From an uncultured Flavobacteriales bacterium (GTDB lineage: Bacteria > Bacteroidota > Bacteroidia > Flavobacteriales > BACL11), in contig CAJXYM010000003.1 in NCBI GenBank assembly GCA_913063045.1, forward strand, positions 1 to 64,000: a stretch of DNA of 64,000 bases, given 5' to 3'. Positions 53,701-61,331 of this stretch are shown here, one piece after another; positions within the stretch are counted from its first letter, which is position 1; each line of letters starts with the position of its first letter. A program made the translations under genes and the position numbers. The notes under the pieces were generated by a model that did no database searches, was not told the DNA's origin, and was given only the letters and a program-made list of their open reading frames with translations.

Positions 53701-53768
53701 TCTTGAGCTAATAAATTACAACTAAAGAAAATAACTGATAGAATTAAAAAAAATTTTAGAAGATTCAT
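50703..53768 (-). CDS. GH3 beta-N-acetylhexosaminidase fused to a serine hydrolase
   Basis: The 1021-residue exported protein has two enzymes. The N-terminal GH3 part (about 35-590) has the NagZ-type motif KHFPGHGDTDQDSH (210-223) and FTDGLNMKAV, and should remove GlcNAc from peptidoglycan fragments. The C-terminal part (about 600-1000) is a class C beta-lactamase/serine esterase-like domain with SITK (SxxK, Ser near residue 645), the YSDLGFYLMKPI segment and a late HSGFTGT. The fusion is common in Bacteroidota and suggests joint action on wall fragments or acylated amino sugars. A signal peptide is present (FFSCNLLAQ could also be a lipobox). It leads the unit with bshA and coaE. Confidence 0.9.
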   Translation of the reverse strand: MNLLKFFLILSVIFFSCNLLAQDSKLPPFIVNDSKWADEIMKTLSAEERIAQLFMISVLSNKDDKYKEKISQIIKKYNIGGLMFLQGGPQRQARLTNYFQSISKTPLMIAIDAEWGVAMRLDSALRFPWQMTLGAIKDSSLIYEMGEEIARQCKLLGVHINFAPVVDVNSNPKNPIINNRSFGENPVNVSNLSLAYMNGLQDNNILACAKHFPGHGDTDQDSHKTLPVVNHTKKRLTDVELVPFKKLINNGLGSVMTAHLYIPSLEPDKSLPVSLSSKVVNGLLTEDLQFKGLKFTDGLNMKAVSDLYSPGDLDLQALIAGNDVLLCAENIPLAINKIKEAIKKGVISQEYIDEKCKRILVAKKWMGLNNYKATQLYDIKENIINAHTESLNDRLVKSSLTLLQNYDNILPLKNLDTLKIASLTIGEKGTFFQQTLNKYSRVDTFSVNINASIKEQAIILNKLSKYNLVIVSVHKSNANAWKSYKISKSVDIFIQTIAMQSKVILSVFANPYSINSLLFTDNFDAFLLSYQNSKVAQDMSAQAIFGGVKIEGRLPVNTRHFKINHGLETEKIRMSYVSANEIGFSDRLEGEIDSIIYHAINQKAFPGCQILIAKDDKVFINKSYGFHTYKNVQEVLNSDVYDLASITKIASTIPSLMKLVDENKFSLQANLGYYLNVQNSNKHNLLIKDILAHQASLQPWIPFYKKTLSKDSALNTLKLRDTLYSKFRSLEFPIEVADSVFLHYSYPDSIMQQIIDSDLLEKSEYIYSDLGFYLMKPIIENITNTSLEEFTRKSFYDKLGMENLGYLPRKRLAFDRIIPTENDFVFRGQLLKGYVHDMGAAMLGGVAGHAGLFSNANDLAKLMSMYLNHGEYAEEKFLSKNVINRFTSCQFCTLDNRRGAGFDKPALSHQEGGPTCKCVSDLSFGHSGFTGTLSWVDPETKIIYIFLSNRIHPDASNKKLLDLNVRTNIMELIFKYNDLINSSDSLNNLNFKTDKKIDEKIINIDTFEKINFNDLTPIYEE

Positions 53769-53773
53769 TAAAA

Positions 53774-53781
53774 CAAAAATA
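53774..53781 (-). promoter_or_regulatory. -7 box TATTTTTG for GH3-bshA-coaE
   Basis: Exact TAnnTTTG match with only five bases before the ATG at 53768; a leaderless mRNA is predicted. Confidence 0.58.
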
Positions 53782-53877
53782 TAAATTGTTAGTACTTAAA
53801 TTCTATAAACTATAATATTATCTTCCTTACTTATTAACGCCTTTTTAAAAAGATAAATTTTATAATTTTACAATAAT

Positions 53878-54111
53878 ATGAAAGCACCACAAATACCATC
53901 ATTTTTTAAATCACAACAGATTAAAGATTTTAATTTTTTACCAAGATATTACAAAGAAAAAATAAATAAAAAAATTAAAAAAAAACACCAACATTCTTCT
54001 AAGATAAAATTTGAAAGAATAACAAATCCTTATACATTAAAAAGAAGAAATATTAAAATATTTTTTCTAATTATTATCCTATCTTTGTTAGCGTTCATCC
54101 TTTTGAAGTAA
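53878..54111 (+). CDS. Small conserved membrane protein upstream of mutL
   Basis: The 77-residue protein has a basic cytoplasmic part starting MKAPQIPSFFKSQQIKDFNFLPRYYKEK, rich in Lys (KKIKKKHQHSSK), and a single C-terminal membrane helix (IKIFFLIIILSLLAFILLK). Proteins with this start (PQIPSFFK...FxPRYY) occur upstream of mutL across Flavobacteriia and are sometimes mislabelled as riboflavin synthase beta subunit because ribH is often nearby; no riboflavin domain is present. It lies 16 bp before mutL on the same strand. Function unknown. Confidence 0.75.
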   Translation: MKAPQIPSFFKSQQIKDFNFLPRYYKEKINKKIKKKHQHSSKIKFERITNPYTLKRRNIKIFFLIIILSLLAFILLK

Positions 54112-54127
54112 TAAAAAAAAATACACA

Positions 54128-55858
54128 TTGAACATTATACAATTATTACCAGAAAATGTTGCAAATCAAATTGCCGCAGGAGAAGTTATTCAAAGACCAT
54201 CTTCTGTTGTTAAAGAACTTTTAGAAAACTCCTTAGACTCTGGAGCAACAGAAATCAAGTTATATATTCAAGATTCAGGAAAAACATTAATTAATATTGT
54301 TGACAATGGATGCGGGATGAGCTCTCAAGATGTTATTTTATGTATTCAAAGACATGCAACTTCAAAAATAAAAATCGCAGCAGATTTATTTAATATTCTA
54401 ACAATGGGCTTCAGAGGAGAAGCTATGTCATCAATTGCTGCAATTTCAAATATAGAAATTGAAACAAAGCAATTAGATAATAATATTGGATTTAGATTAA
54501 ATGTTGAAGGAGGAATTATTAAGGAACAAAAAGAATGTTCAACATTAAACGGAACATCTATAAAAATTAAAAATTTATTTTTTAATGTACCAGCAAGAAG
54601 AAAATTTCTAAAATCTGACAATATAGAAATGCGTCATATTTATGAGGAATTTTCAAGAGTAGCTTTAGCTAACCCAAATATAAAGATGCATTTGTCTCAT
54701 AATAAACAAGAGATTTTATTTTTAAATGCTTCTAATTTTAGACAAAGAATAGTTAACCTTATTGGAATAAAAAAAAATGAGCAACTTGTTCCAATATTAG
54801 AAGAAACATCATTAGTAAATATCTCTGGGTTTATTGCAAAACCAAATTCAGCTAAAAAAACTAGAGGAGAACAATACTTATTTGTTAATGGAAGGTTCAT
54901 TAAAAGTTTTTATCTTCAAAACGCAATATTCAAAGCTTTTGAAGGATTAATTGCTACAGATTATTTCCCTTCTTTTTTCATAAACCTTATAATTGATCCA
55001 AAAAAATTAGATATAAATATCCATCCCAATAAAACAGAAATTAAATTTCAAGATGAAAAAGCTATTTATTCAATTTTAAGATCTACAGTAAAAAGATCGT
55101 TAGGACAATATAATATTTCGCCAAGCATAGATTTTTTACAAGAGAATTCATTTAATATTAATTCTAACAGCAATACTCCAATCATTGAACCAAAGATAAA
55201 TATTGACTCGTCATACAATCCATTTAATTCTGATGCAAAAAAAATTACTTCAAAAGAAATAAATACTAATATTAAATTTTTAGATGACAATCTATTAGAT
55301 ATAGATTATAAATTTTTACAAATAAAAAACAAATTCATTTTAAGGTTCTGTAACGATGAGATTATCTTAATACATCAAAAAAGAGCACATCAAAGGATCT
55401 TATTTGAACACTTTAAATCTAAAGAAAAAAATAAAAATTATTCTTCACAGATATTAGTTTTTCCGATTGAAATAGTAATGAGTAATAATGATATAGAAAT
55501 AATTCAACTTATTTCAAAAGAATTAAAAGATATAGGATTTGAATACATCGCTAGTCATAAAAAATTAATAATTAAAGCAATTCCAACAGATTCACAAGAG
55601 AAAAATATAGAGAATTTGATAGAAACAATAATTGAACAATATAAAATAAGCAATAAAGTTAAGTTAGATAACAAACACAAAATTGCACTCGCACTCGCTT
55701 CAAGCATGTCTATATTGGAGACGCAAACACTTAATCTAGAAGAAATGAAAAAAATTAATTTGGAGTTATTTAAATGTGAAAGTCCAAGTATATCCCCATC
55801 AGGAAAATTAACAGTAATCAATCTTAATATGATTAATATTGAAGAAAAATTTAATTAA
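54128..55858 (+). CDS. mutL: DNA mismatch repair protein MutL
   Basis: The 576-residue MutL has the GHKL ATPase domain (IAAGEVIQRPSSVVKELLENSLDSGA, DNGCGM, TMGFRGEAMSSIAAI, LNGTSIKIKNLFFNVPARRKFL), a Ser/Asn-rich linker and a C-terminal dimerisation domain. The segment that matches the endonuclease motif DQHAxxExxxxE reads HQKRAHQRILFE, without the first Asp and the first Glu, so endonuclease activity is doubtful. The start is TTG: the frame has a stop 24 bases upstream and no other standard start, and the protein begins correctly at NIIQLLPENVANQIAAGEV. Its stop overlaps the next ATG (TAATG). Confidence 0.96.
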   Translation: MNIIQLLPENVANQIAAGEVIQRPSSVVKELLENSLDSGATEIKLYIQDSGKTLINIVDNGCGMSSQDVILCIQRHATSKIKIAADLFNILTMGFRGEAMSSIAAISNIEIETKQLDNNIGFRLNVEGGIIKEQKECSTLNGTSIKIKNLFFNVPARRKFLKSDNIEMRHIYEEFSRVALANPNIKMHLSHNKQEILFLNASNFRQRIVNLIGIKKNEQLVPILEETSLVNISGFIAKPNSAKKTRGEQYLFVNGRFIKSFYLQNAIFKAFEGLIATDYFPSFFINLIIDPKKLDINIHPNKTEIKFQDEKAIYSILRSTVKRSLGQYNISPSIDFLQENSFNINSNSNTPIIEPKINIDSSYNPFNSDAKKITSKEINTNIKFLDDNLLDIDYKFLQIKNKFILRFCNDEIILIHQKRAHQRILFEHFKSKEKNKNYSSQILVFPIEIVMSNNDIEIIQLISKELKDIGFEYIASHKKLIIKAIPTDSQEKNIENLIETIIEQYKISNKVKLDNKHKIALALASSMSILETQTLNLEEMKKINLELFKCESPSISPSGKLTVINLNMINIEEKFN

Positions 55859-56571
55859 TGTATCGTCCAAGTAGCTTTAGTCAATTACCTGAAATAGTAA
55901 AAAACTTATTAATTATTAATGGTTTGTTATTTTTTGCTACAATTTCTTTACAGAAACTTGGAATAGACTTAGTTAAAATATTAGGACTACATCAATTTCA
56001 ATCGCCAGATTTTAGACCTCATCAAATAGTAACTCACTTTTTTATGCACGGAAGTCTAACGCATTTATTCTTCAACATGTTTGCACTTTGGATGTTTGGA
56101 AAAATACTTGAAAATGTTTGGGGAGCCAAAAGATTTTTAATATTCTATATTATAACAGGATTAGGGGCGGCATTAATTCACTTATTGATAACTCAATATC
56201 AAATTATTAGCTTAAGTAATCAATTCCCTGAATTACTAGATTTAGCTGTTGAAGGAAGATACAATACAGGAATTGGAATATCTAAAAGACTAACTCAATT
56301 AGTTATAACCCCAACAGTTGGAGCTTCAGGAGCTGTATTTGGGCTTTTATTAGCTTTTGGAATGTTATTTCCAAATACGCTACTTTATATTTATTTTGCA
56401 ATACCTATAAAAGCAAAATATTTTGTAATGGTTTATGGCGCAATTGAATTATACTCAGGGTTGAGCAATAATCCTGCAGATAATGTTGCTCATTTTGCTC
56501 ATTTAGGGGGAATGCTTTTTGGATATATTCTCATTAGATATTGGAAAACAAACTCAGACTCATTTTATTAA
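55858..56571 (+). CDS. Rhomboid-family intramembrane serine protease (first copy)
   Basis: The 237-residue protein has about six membrane helices. The catalytic serine is in GASGAVFGLL (about 152-161), the histidine in AHFAHLGGMLFGY (about 212-224), and the early TLxxxMFxHGSLTHLFFNMFALWMFG loop fits the rhomboid L1 region. It should cut single-pass membrane proteins within or near the membrane; the substrate is unknown. It overlaps mutL by 1 bp and is followed directly by a second rhomboid. Confidence 0.93.
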   Translation: MYRPSSFSQLPEIVKNLLIINGLLFFATISLQKLGIDLVKILGLHQFQSPDFRPHQIVTHFFMHGSLTHLFFNMFALWMFGKILENVWGAKRFLIFYIITGLGAALIHLLITQYQIISLSNQFPELLDLAVEGRYNTGIGISKRLTQLVITPTVGASGAVFGLLLAFGMLFPNTLLYIYFAIPIKAKYFVMVYGAIELYSGLSNNPADNVAHFAHLGGMLFGYILIRYWKTNSDSFY

Positions 56572-57399
56572 ATGACATTAATTAAAGACATAAAATATAA
56601 TTTTTATAATACTACTATTTTAAATAAATTTATTTACTTAAACGTAGCCTTATTTTTAATTTTCAATATACTAAGTGTTGTTTTTGGTTTATTTATGATT
56701 GACACTAGTAAATATGTTGTAAAATTTATTCTACCTTCAAACACACAAGAACTTATAACACAACCGTGGACATTAATAACATATATGTTCATGCATGAAA
56801 ATTTCATTCATCTTTTCTTTAATTTATTATGGCTGCATTTTGGAGGAAAATTATTTTTAGAATATTTTAACGAGAAGCAATTTATCAGCACATATATACT
56901 AGGAGGTATTGCTGGAGGATTATTATTTATACTGGCATTTAATTATCTTCCAGCCCTAAAAGAATATAATTTAAATGCAAAGGCACTAGGCGCCTCTGCA
57001 TCTGTGCTTGCAATTATGTTTGCAATTTCAACACATATTCCAAATTTCAAAATAACATTACCTTTCTTAGGATCAGTAAAAATCAAATATTTAGCATTTG
57101 CTTTTTTAATATTAGATATATTAAGCATACCTAAAGGAAATGCAGGAGGGCATATAGCTCATATTGGAGGTGCTATATTTGGATTCCTATATATTAAACA
57201 ATTAAATAAAGGGTTTGATATTTCAAAAAACTTTTATCAACTATTTAGCAATTCATTTTTCAATAAGAAAACAAAAAAGAAAAAAAAGAATCAAAAAAAT
57301 ATAGATATTGTACTAGAAAAAATTTCTAAATCTGGATATAACAGTTTAAGTAAAAGTGACAAAGAATTATTATTCAAAGCAAGTGAACAAAAAAATTAA
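56572..57399 (+). CDS. Rhomboid-family intramembrane serine protease (second copy)
   Basis: The 275-residue protein is a second rhomboid, starting on the base after the first. The catalytic serine is in LGASASVLAIMFA (about 140-152) and the histidine in GGHIAHIGGAIFGFLY (about 191-206). It differs from the first copy by a longer basic tail (KKTKKKKKNQKN followed by a short helix) in the cytoplasm. Because both copies keep the catalytic pair, both are probably active and may have different substrates. The pair mutL-rhomboid-rhomboid is conserved in Flavobacteriia. Confidence 0.92.
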   Translation: MTLIKDIKYNFYNTTILNKFIYLNVALFLIFNILSVVFGLFMIDTSKYVVKFILPSNTQELITQPWTLITYMFMHENFIHLFFNLLWLHFGGKLFLEYFNEKQFISTYILGGIAGGLLFILAFNYLPALKEYNLNAKALGASASVLAIMFAISTHIPNFKITLPFLGSVKIKYLAFAFLILDILSIPKGNAGGHIAHIGGAIFGFLYIKQLNKGFDISKNFYQLFSNSFFNKKTKKKKKNQKNIDIVLEKISKSGYNSLSKSDKELLFKASEQKN

Positions 57400-57400
57400 C

Positions 57401-58339
57401 GTGAAACACTTTAATAAATTTCTCTATATTATAAATTCTCTAATTCTTTTTGCATTATTGTTAACATATTTAACTCCATTAATTGATCCTATTAATTTTT
57501 GGCCTATATCATTTATTGGTTTAGCTTATCCTATACTTTTATTTATCAATCTTTTATTTTTAATATTCTGGTTTTTTAGTTGGAAGAAATATTTTTGGGC
57601 AAACTTTATAATTATCTTTTTAGGGGTATCTCACGTTGAAAGTTTTATTGGAATTAATGAAATTGAAATTAATCAAAGTGTAAACTCAATAAAGATTTTG
57701 TCATATAATGTAAGGTTATTTAATAAAAATGAAAATATTAAAAAACAGGATATAGATAATAAAATAATTAAATTTATTAAATCCTATGATGCCCAAATTT
57801 TTTGTGTTCAAGAATTTGAAAAATCTGAGAACACTAAAATCCTTGAACATTTTTTTAACACTAAAATAAAAGATAAAATAAAATTACAAATATTTTCAGT
57901 TTATGAAGAAGTAAACTATGGGGTTATAAAAGATAATATCTGTGTATATAAAGATTTAAAAATTGATAAGGATACAATCAGGGTTTATAATATGCATCTT
58001 CAATCTAATTGGATTGATAGTATTAAATCTTCATTTCAAAACAGGAGTAATGAGGTGAAAATTATAAAAAAACATATCGAATCTTCTCCTTATAAAGTGA
58101 TTTTATGTGGTGATTTAAATGATACACCAATTTCATACGCTTATAATAAAATTTCAAAAGACATGAAAGATTCTTTTAATAAATCGGCAAAAGGATTAGG
58201 TGGTTCCCACACAGAAATTCCCATGCTAAGGATAGACTATATTTTTACTTCTAAAGAAATAGAATCTTATGATTATCAAAAGCATAATATAAAGTTATCA
58301 GATCATTTCCCAATCAGCTGTAAAATATCTATTCCATAA
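57401..58339 (+). CDS. Endonuclease/exonuclease/phosphatase-family membrane protein
   Basis: The protein (312 residues from GTG 57401) has an N-terminal group of membrane helices (about 10-90) followed by an EEP domain: ILSYNVRLFNKNE, FCVQEFEKS, VILCGDLNDTPISYAY (Asp-Asn metal site, about 250-260), and RIDYIFTSKE with LSDHFPI. EEP enzymes cleave phosphodiester or phosphate bonds in nucleic acids, lipids or inositol phosphates; the substrate here is unknown and activity would be on the periplasmic side. The ORF-track start at 57356 overlaps the previous gene by 44 bp; GTG 57401 lies just after its stop and gives a normal N-terminus. Confidence 0.85.
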   Translation: MKHFNKFLYIINSLILFALLLTYLTPLIDPINFWPISFIGLAYPILLFINLLFLIFWFFSWKKYFWANFIIIFLGVSHVESFIGINEIEINQSVNSIKILSYNVRLFNKNENIKKQDIDNKIIKFIKSYDAQIFCVQEFEKSENTKILEHFFNTKIKDKIKLQIFSVYEEVNYGVIKDNICVYKDLKIDKDTIRVYNMHLQSNWIDSIKSSFQNRSNEVKIIKKHIESSPYKVILCGDLNDTPISYAYNKISKDMKDSFNKSAKGLGGSHTEIPMLRIDYIFTSKEIESYDYQKHNIKLSDHFPISCKISIP

Positions 58340-58391
58340 ACAATATACTCAATCTACTTATTAATTTAGAATGAGCTGTAAAAATATGATG

Positions 58392-58691
58392 TTATTTTTT
58401 TTCTGGGAGATCAGTAGTTCCTTGTAGAGATACTGCTGTTTTTTCTATTTTTAATTTACCTCCTGAATGAACTTCAATTACAAAAGTTAATTTACCAACT
58501 TCAATAATTTTTCCGTGAATACCTCCCAGAGTGACTATTTTATCATTGTTTTTTAATTGAGACCTATATTGACTTTCTTTTTTCTGCTTCCTGATTTGAG
58601 GACGAATCATAAAGAAATACATAACCAAAAAAATTAAAGCAAACATTATCAAAGATGCAGTTCCTGAGGATTGGGCTTGAAGTAAAATCAT
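58392..58691 (-). CDS. yajC: Preprotein translocase subunit YajC
   Basis: The 99-residue protein has one N-terminal membrane helix (ASLIMFALIFLVMYFFMI) and the YajC signature RPQIRKQKKESQYRSQLKNNDKIVTLGGIHGKIIEV. YajC binds SecDF-YidC and supports protein export. It lies 11 bp downstream of the DUF1573 lipoprotein gene on the same strand. Convergent with the EEP-family gene, with no clear terminator in the 52 bp between. Confidence 0.95.
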   Translation of the reverse strand: MILLQAQSSGTASLIMFALIFLVMYFFMIRPQIRKQKKESQYRSQLKNNDKIVTLGGIHGKIIEVGKLTFVIEVHSGGKLKIEKTAVSLQGTTDLPEKK

Positions 58692-58702
58692 TTTTTTATT
58701 TT

Positions 58703-59164
58703 TTATTTAGCAATAACATTACCTCTAATAGTTAAAATCTTTGCATTTGGGATTGCATTAGAGATAACAGATACTTTTTTTGTTTGTGAGCCTAAGCGAC
58801 CTTTACTATTAAATGTAACTTTAATTTCAGCTTTCTTACCAGGACGAATAGGATCTTTAGGCCACTGAGGAACAGTACATCCACAACTTCCTTTAGCAGA
58901 ACTAATTATTAAATCAGCCATTCCTGAATTAGTAATTATGAATTTATGAGTAACTTTCTCACCTTCAATAATATCACCAAAATCATGCAGATCTTTATTA
59001 ATTTCAAAAACTGGTTGTTTGTTACTTATTTTTTTCTGTTTAATTGATTGATTATTATTAATAAGTTTAGTTGATAATCTTTTTTCTTTGCTAGCAACTT
59101 TATTAATGCTATCATCACAAGATGATACTATCATTACAACAATTAAAATTAAATATTTATACAT
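58703..59164 (-). CDS. DUF1573 lipoprotein
   Basis: The 153-residue protein has a lipoprotein signal (IVMIVSSCDDS) and a DUF1573 domain: HDFGDIIEGEKVTHKFIITNSGMADLIISSAKGSCGCTVPQWPKDPIRPGKKAEIKVTFNSKGR. This immunoglobulin-like (ASH/MSP-type) fold with a conserved GSCGCT segment is common in Bacteroidota, often next to yajC; its role is not known. It has its own TAATTTTG box 11 nt upstream of the ATG and probably shares a transcript with yajC. Confidence 0.92.
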   Translation of the reverse strand: MYKYLILIVVMIVSSCDDSINKVASKEKRLSTKLINNNQSIKQKKISNKQPVFEINKDLHDFGDIIEGEKVTHKFIITNSGMADLIISSAKGSCGCTVPQWPKDPIRPGKKAEIKVTFNSKGRLGSQTKKVSVISNAIPNAKILTIRGNVIAK

Positions 59165-59175
59165 TATTTTTTTTT

Positions 59176-59183
59176 CAAAATTA
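59176..59183 (-). promoter_or_regulatory. -7 box TAATTTTG for DUF1573-yajC
   Basis: Exact TAnnTTTG match 11 nt upstream of the ATG at 59164, within the 24 bp gap after nusB. Confidence 0.5.
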
Positions 59184-59188
59184 AGAAA

Positions 59189-60115
59189 TTACTGTAGACC
59201 TCTGCCTTTTTTATTGATCATATTTTTTTCTGTAAAGTCTTTAATGGCATTATCCAATAAACCATTAACAAACATTTTACTTTTTGCTGTACTGTAATAC
59301 TTTGATATTTCTATATATTCATTTAAGGATACTTTTACAGGAAGTTCTTCCATCGTTAAAATCTCAGAAAAAGCCATTTTTATTAAGATCTGATCCATTA
59401 AAGCAATTCTTTCAAGATCCCAATTCTTAGACTTCTCTACTATAATTTTTTCGTAATTTTTATTTTGCTCTGCTGTAGATGAAAATAAATTAACAGCAAA
59501 ACTTTTATCAGATGAATTTTTAAAAACAGTTTTAAGGTTATGAATTTTATTTAATTTAAAATTACCCATAATAATAGTTGCAACGAATGGCAAATCATCA
59601 ATCCAATAAATACTCTTTTCCTCTAAAATATGATGAAGAACTTCATTATTTAAAATAAAATTATTTAGAGCCTGATTTATAAATCTTATATCTTCTTCTT
59701 GGCTACTCTCTTTTAGGATATATTTATTATATAAATCACTTTTAATAAGATCGATAAATACTTTTCTTATAATATCATGATCATTATCAAGCCAGTTACT
59801 TGAAACATTTTTTAATTTATCAAGCAACTTTTTATCTTTTCGAATCAACTTAAAAATAAAATTTTCAGTAAATTTTGTATTTGGATTTAAATCATCCGAG
59901 CTAGGAAGAAATTTATTTTTCCCATCTTCAAAATGATTTTCAGCAAACTTGCATAATTCAATTAAAAAACAAATTAATACATTATGAAGTACATTAATAT
60001 TTTCAATATGATCTAATAATTTTTTTTCAGCGTTTGAAACATTAGTATCTTTAAGAGAAAAAAATGAGTAAAGCGATTGCATTACTTTTATTCTTATATG
60101 TCTTCTACTTATCAT
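59189..60115 (-). CDS. nusB: Transcription antitermination factor NusB
   Basis: The 308-residue protein is a NusB of the long Bacteroidota type. It starts MISRRHIRIKVMQSLYSF, has a long central helical extension, and ends with the conserved NusB core ALMDQILIKMAFSEILTMEELPVKVSLNEYIEISKYYSTAKSKMFVNGLLD (about 245-295). NusB binds boxA RNA with NusE/S10 and supports rRNA transcription. Standard NusB proteins are about 140 residues. It starts right after the leucine dehydrogenase stop (0 bp gap), so the two are probably on one transcript. Confidence 0.93.
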   Translation of the reverse strand: MISRRHIRIKVMQSLYSFFSLKDTNVSNAEKKLLDHIENINVLHNVLICFLIELCKFAENHFEDGKNKFLPSSDDLNPNTKFTENFIFKLIRKDKKLLDKLKNVSSNWLDNDHDIIRKVFIDLIKSDLYNKYILKESSQEEDIRFINQALNNFILNNEVLHHILEEKSIYWIDDLPFVATIIMGNFKLNKIHNLKTVFKNSSDKSFAVNLFSSTAEQNKNYEKIIVEKSKNWDLERIALMDQILIKMAFSEILTMEELPVKVSLNEYIEISKYYSTAKSKMFVNGLLDNAIKDFTEKNMINKKGRGLQ

Positions 60116-61201
60116 TTAATTATTTTTCTTTTCTAATAATATATCATTAGCTATTTTAAGAGCAGCTTCATAGCTTGTTAGACCTTCTAATTCAGATTTT
60201 CTTAAAATCTCAAGCGTGGAGTCATAAATCTTTTTAGTCTGAGACAAAACTTGCTCTTTGCTAAACTTTTTTATTTCTGAATAAACATTTATAAGACCAC
60301 CAGCATTAACTAAAAAATCGGGAGCAAAAATTATTCCTTTTTCTTTTATTAATAGAGAATCTCTGTTTTCATTTTCAAGTTGATTATTTGCTGCTCCACA
60401 AATTATCTCACATTTTAATTTTTTAATTGAGTCTGGGTTTAATGTAGCTCCTAAAGCACAAGGAGAATAAATATCCATATTAAGAGCAAATATTTCTGAA
60501 CTTTCAATAATAGTAGCATTATATTTTTTAGCTACAATATTTAATTGATCTGCATTAATATCATTAATAAAAATATTTGCGTTTTCTGAGGATAAATGTT
60601 GAACTAAATACTCTCCAACATGACCGACACCCTGAACTAAAACATTCTTACCAGTTAAATTATCATTACCCCACTTAAATTTTGCACATGCTTTCATTCC
60701 CATATAAACTCCATAAGCAGTTATAGGAGAAGGGTCACCACTTCCTCCCATGCTCTCAGGGATGCCAGTAACATGCTTGGTAGTCATTCTAACATACTCC
60801 ATATCTTTTTCACTCATACCAACATCTTCTGCTGTAATATATTTCCCATTAAGAGAGTCTACAAATTCCCCAAATCTTTTCATTAGTTCCGGAGTTTTTT
60901 GTGTTTTTGCATCACCTATAATAACAGCTTTCCCTCCTCCAAGTTCAAGTCCTGTGATAGCAGCTTTAAAAGACATTCCTCTAGAAAGTCGCAATACATC
61001 TTTAATAGCATTTTCTTCAGAAGAATAATCCCACATTCTTGTTCCTCCAAGTGCAGGACCTAGATTTGTATTATGAATAGCAATAACAGCTTTTAATCCA
61101 GTATTTTCATCTTGACAAAATACTAATTGTTCATGCCCCATATTTTTCATCAACTCAAATACGCCTTCTTTTGTATGTGTTTGTGTGTCAAAATCTCCCA
61201 T
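60116..61201 (-). CDS. Leucine dehydrogenase (Glu/Leu/Phe/Val dehydrogenase family)
   Basis: The 361-residue enzyme deaminates branched-chain amino acids with NAD+, or runs in reverse. The catalytic lysine region is ELGGGKAVI (about 78-86), with NLGPALGGTRMW before it, DVGMSEKDMEYV, TAYGVYMGMKA and the NAD-binding GVGHVGEYLVQHL (about 186-198). Length and pattern fit leucine dehydrogenase rather than glutamate dehydrogenase. It is upstream of nusB and divergent from the ABC exporter gene. I see no exact TAnnTTTG box on its strand. Confidence 0.92.
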   Translation of the reverse strand: MGDFDTQTHTKEGVFELMKNMGHEQLVFCQDENTGLKAVIAIHNTNLGPALGGTRMWDYSSEENAIKDVLRLSRGMSFKAAITGLELGGGKAVIIGDAKTQKTPELMKRFGEFVDSLNGKYITAEDVGMSEKDMEYVRMTTKHVTGIPESMGGSGDPSPITAYGVYMGMKACAKFKWGNDNLTGKNVLVQGVGHVGEYLVQHLSSENANIFINDINADQLNIVAKKYNATIIESSEIFALNMDIYSPCALGATLNPDSIKKLKCEIICGAANNQLENENRDSLLIKEKGIIFAPDFLVNAGGLINVYSEIKKFSKEQVLSQTKKIYDSTLEILRKSELEGLTSYEAALKIANDILLEKKNN

Positions 61202-61293
61202 AATATTAGCTTAATTTTAGTTTTTAACTAGTGACAATGAAAATATTCTTAATTAAATTTCACAGTTTTACAATCGTGCGCGAAATTACTTAT

Positions 61294-61301
61294 TATTTTT
61301 G
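61294..61301 (+). promoter_or_regulatory. -7 box TATTTTTG for the ABC exporter
   Basis: Exact TAnnTTTG match 30 nt upstream of the ATG at 61332, in a 130 bp divergent gap. Confidence 0.52.
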
Positions 61302-61331
61302 TGCTTTCAAAAAAACACACATATCAATTAA

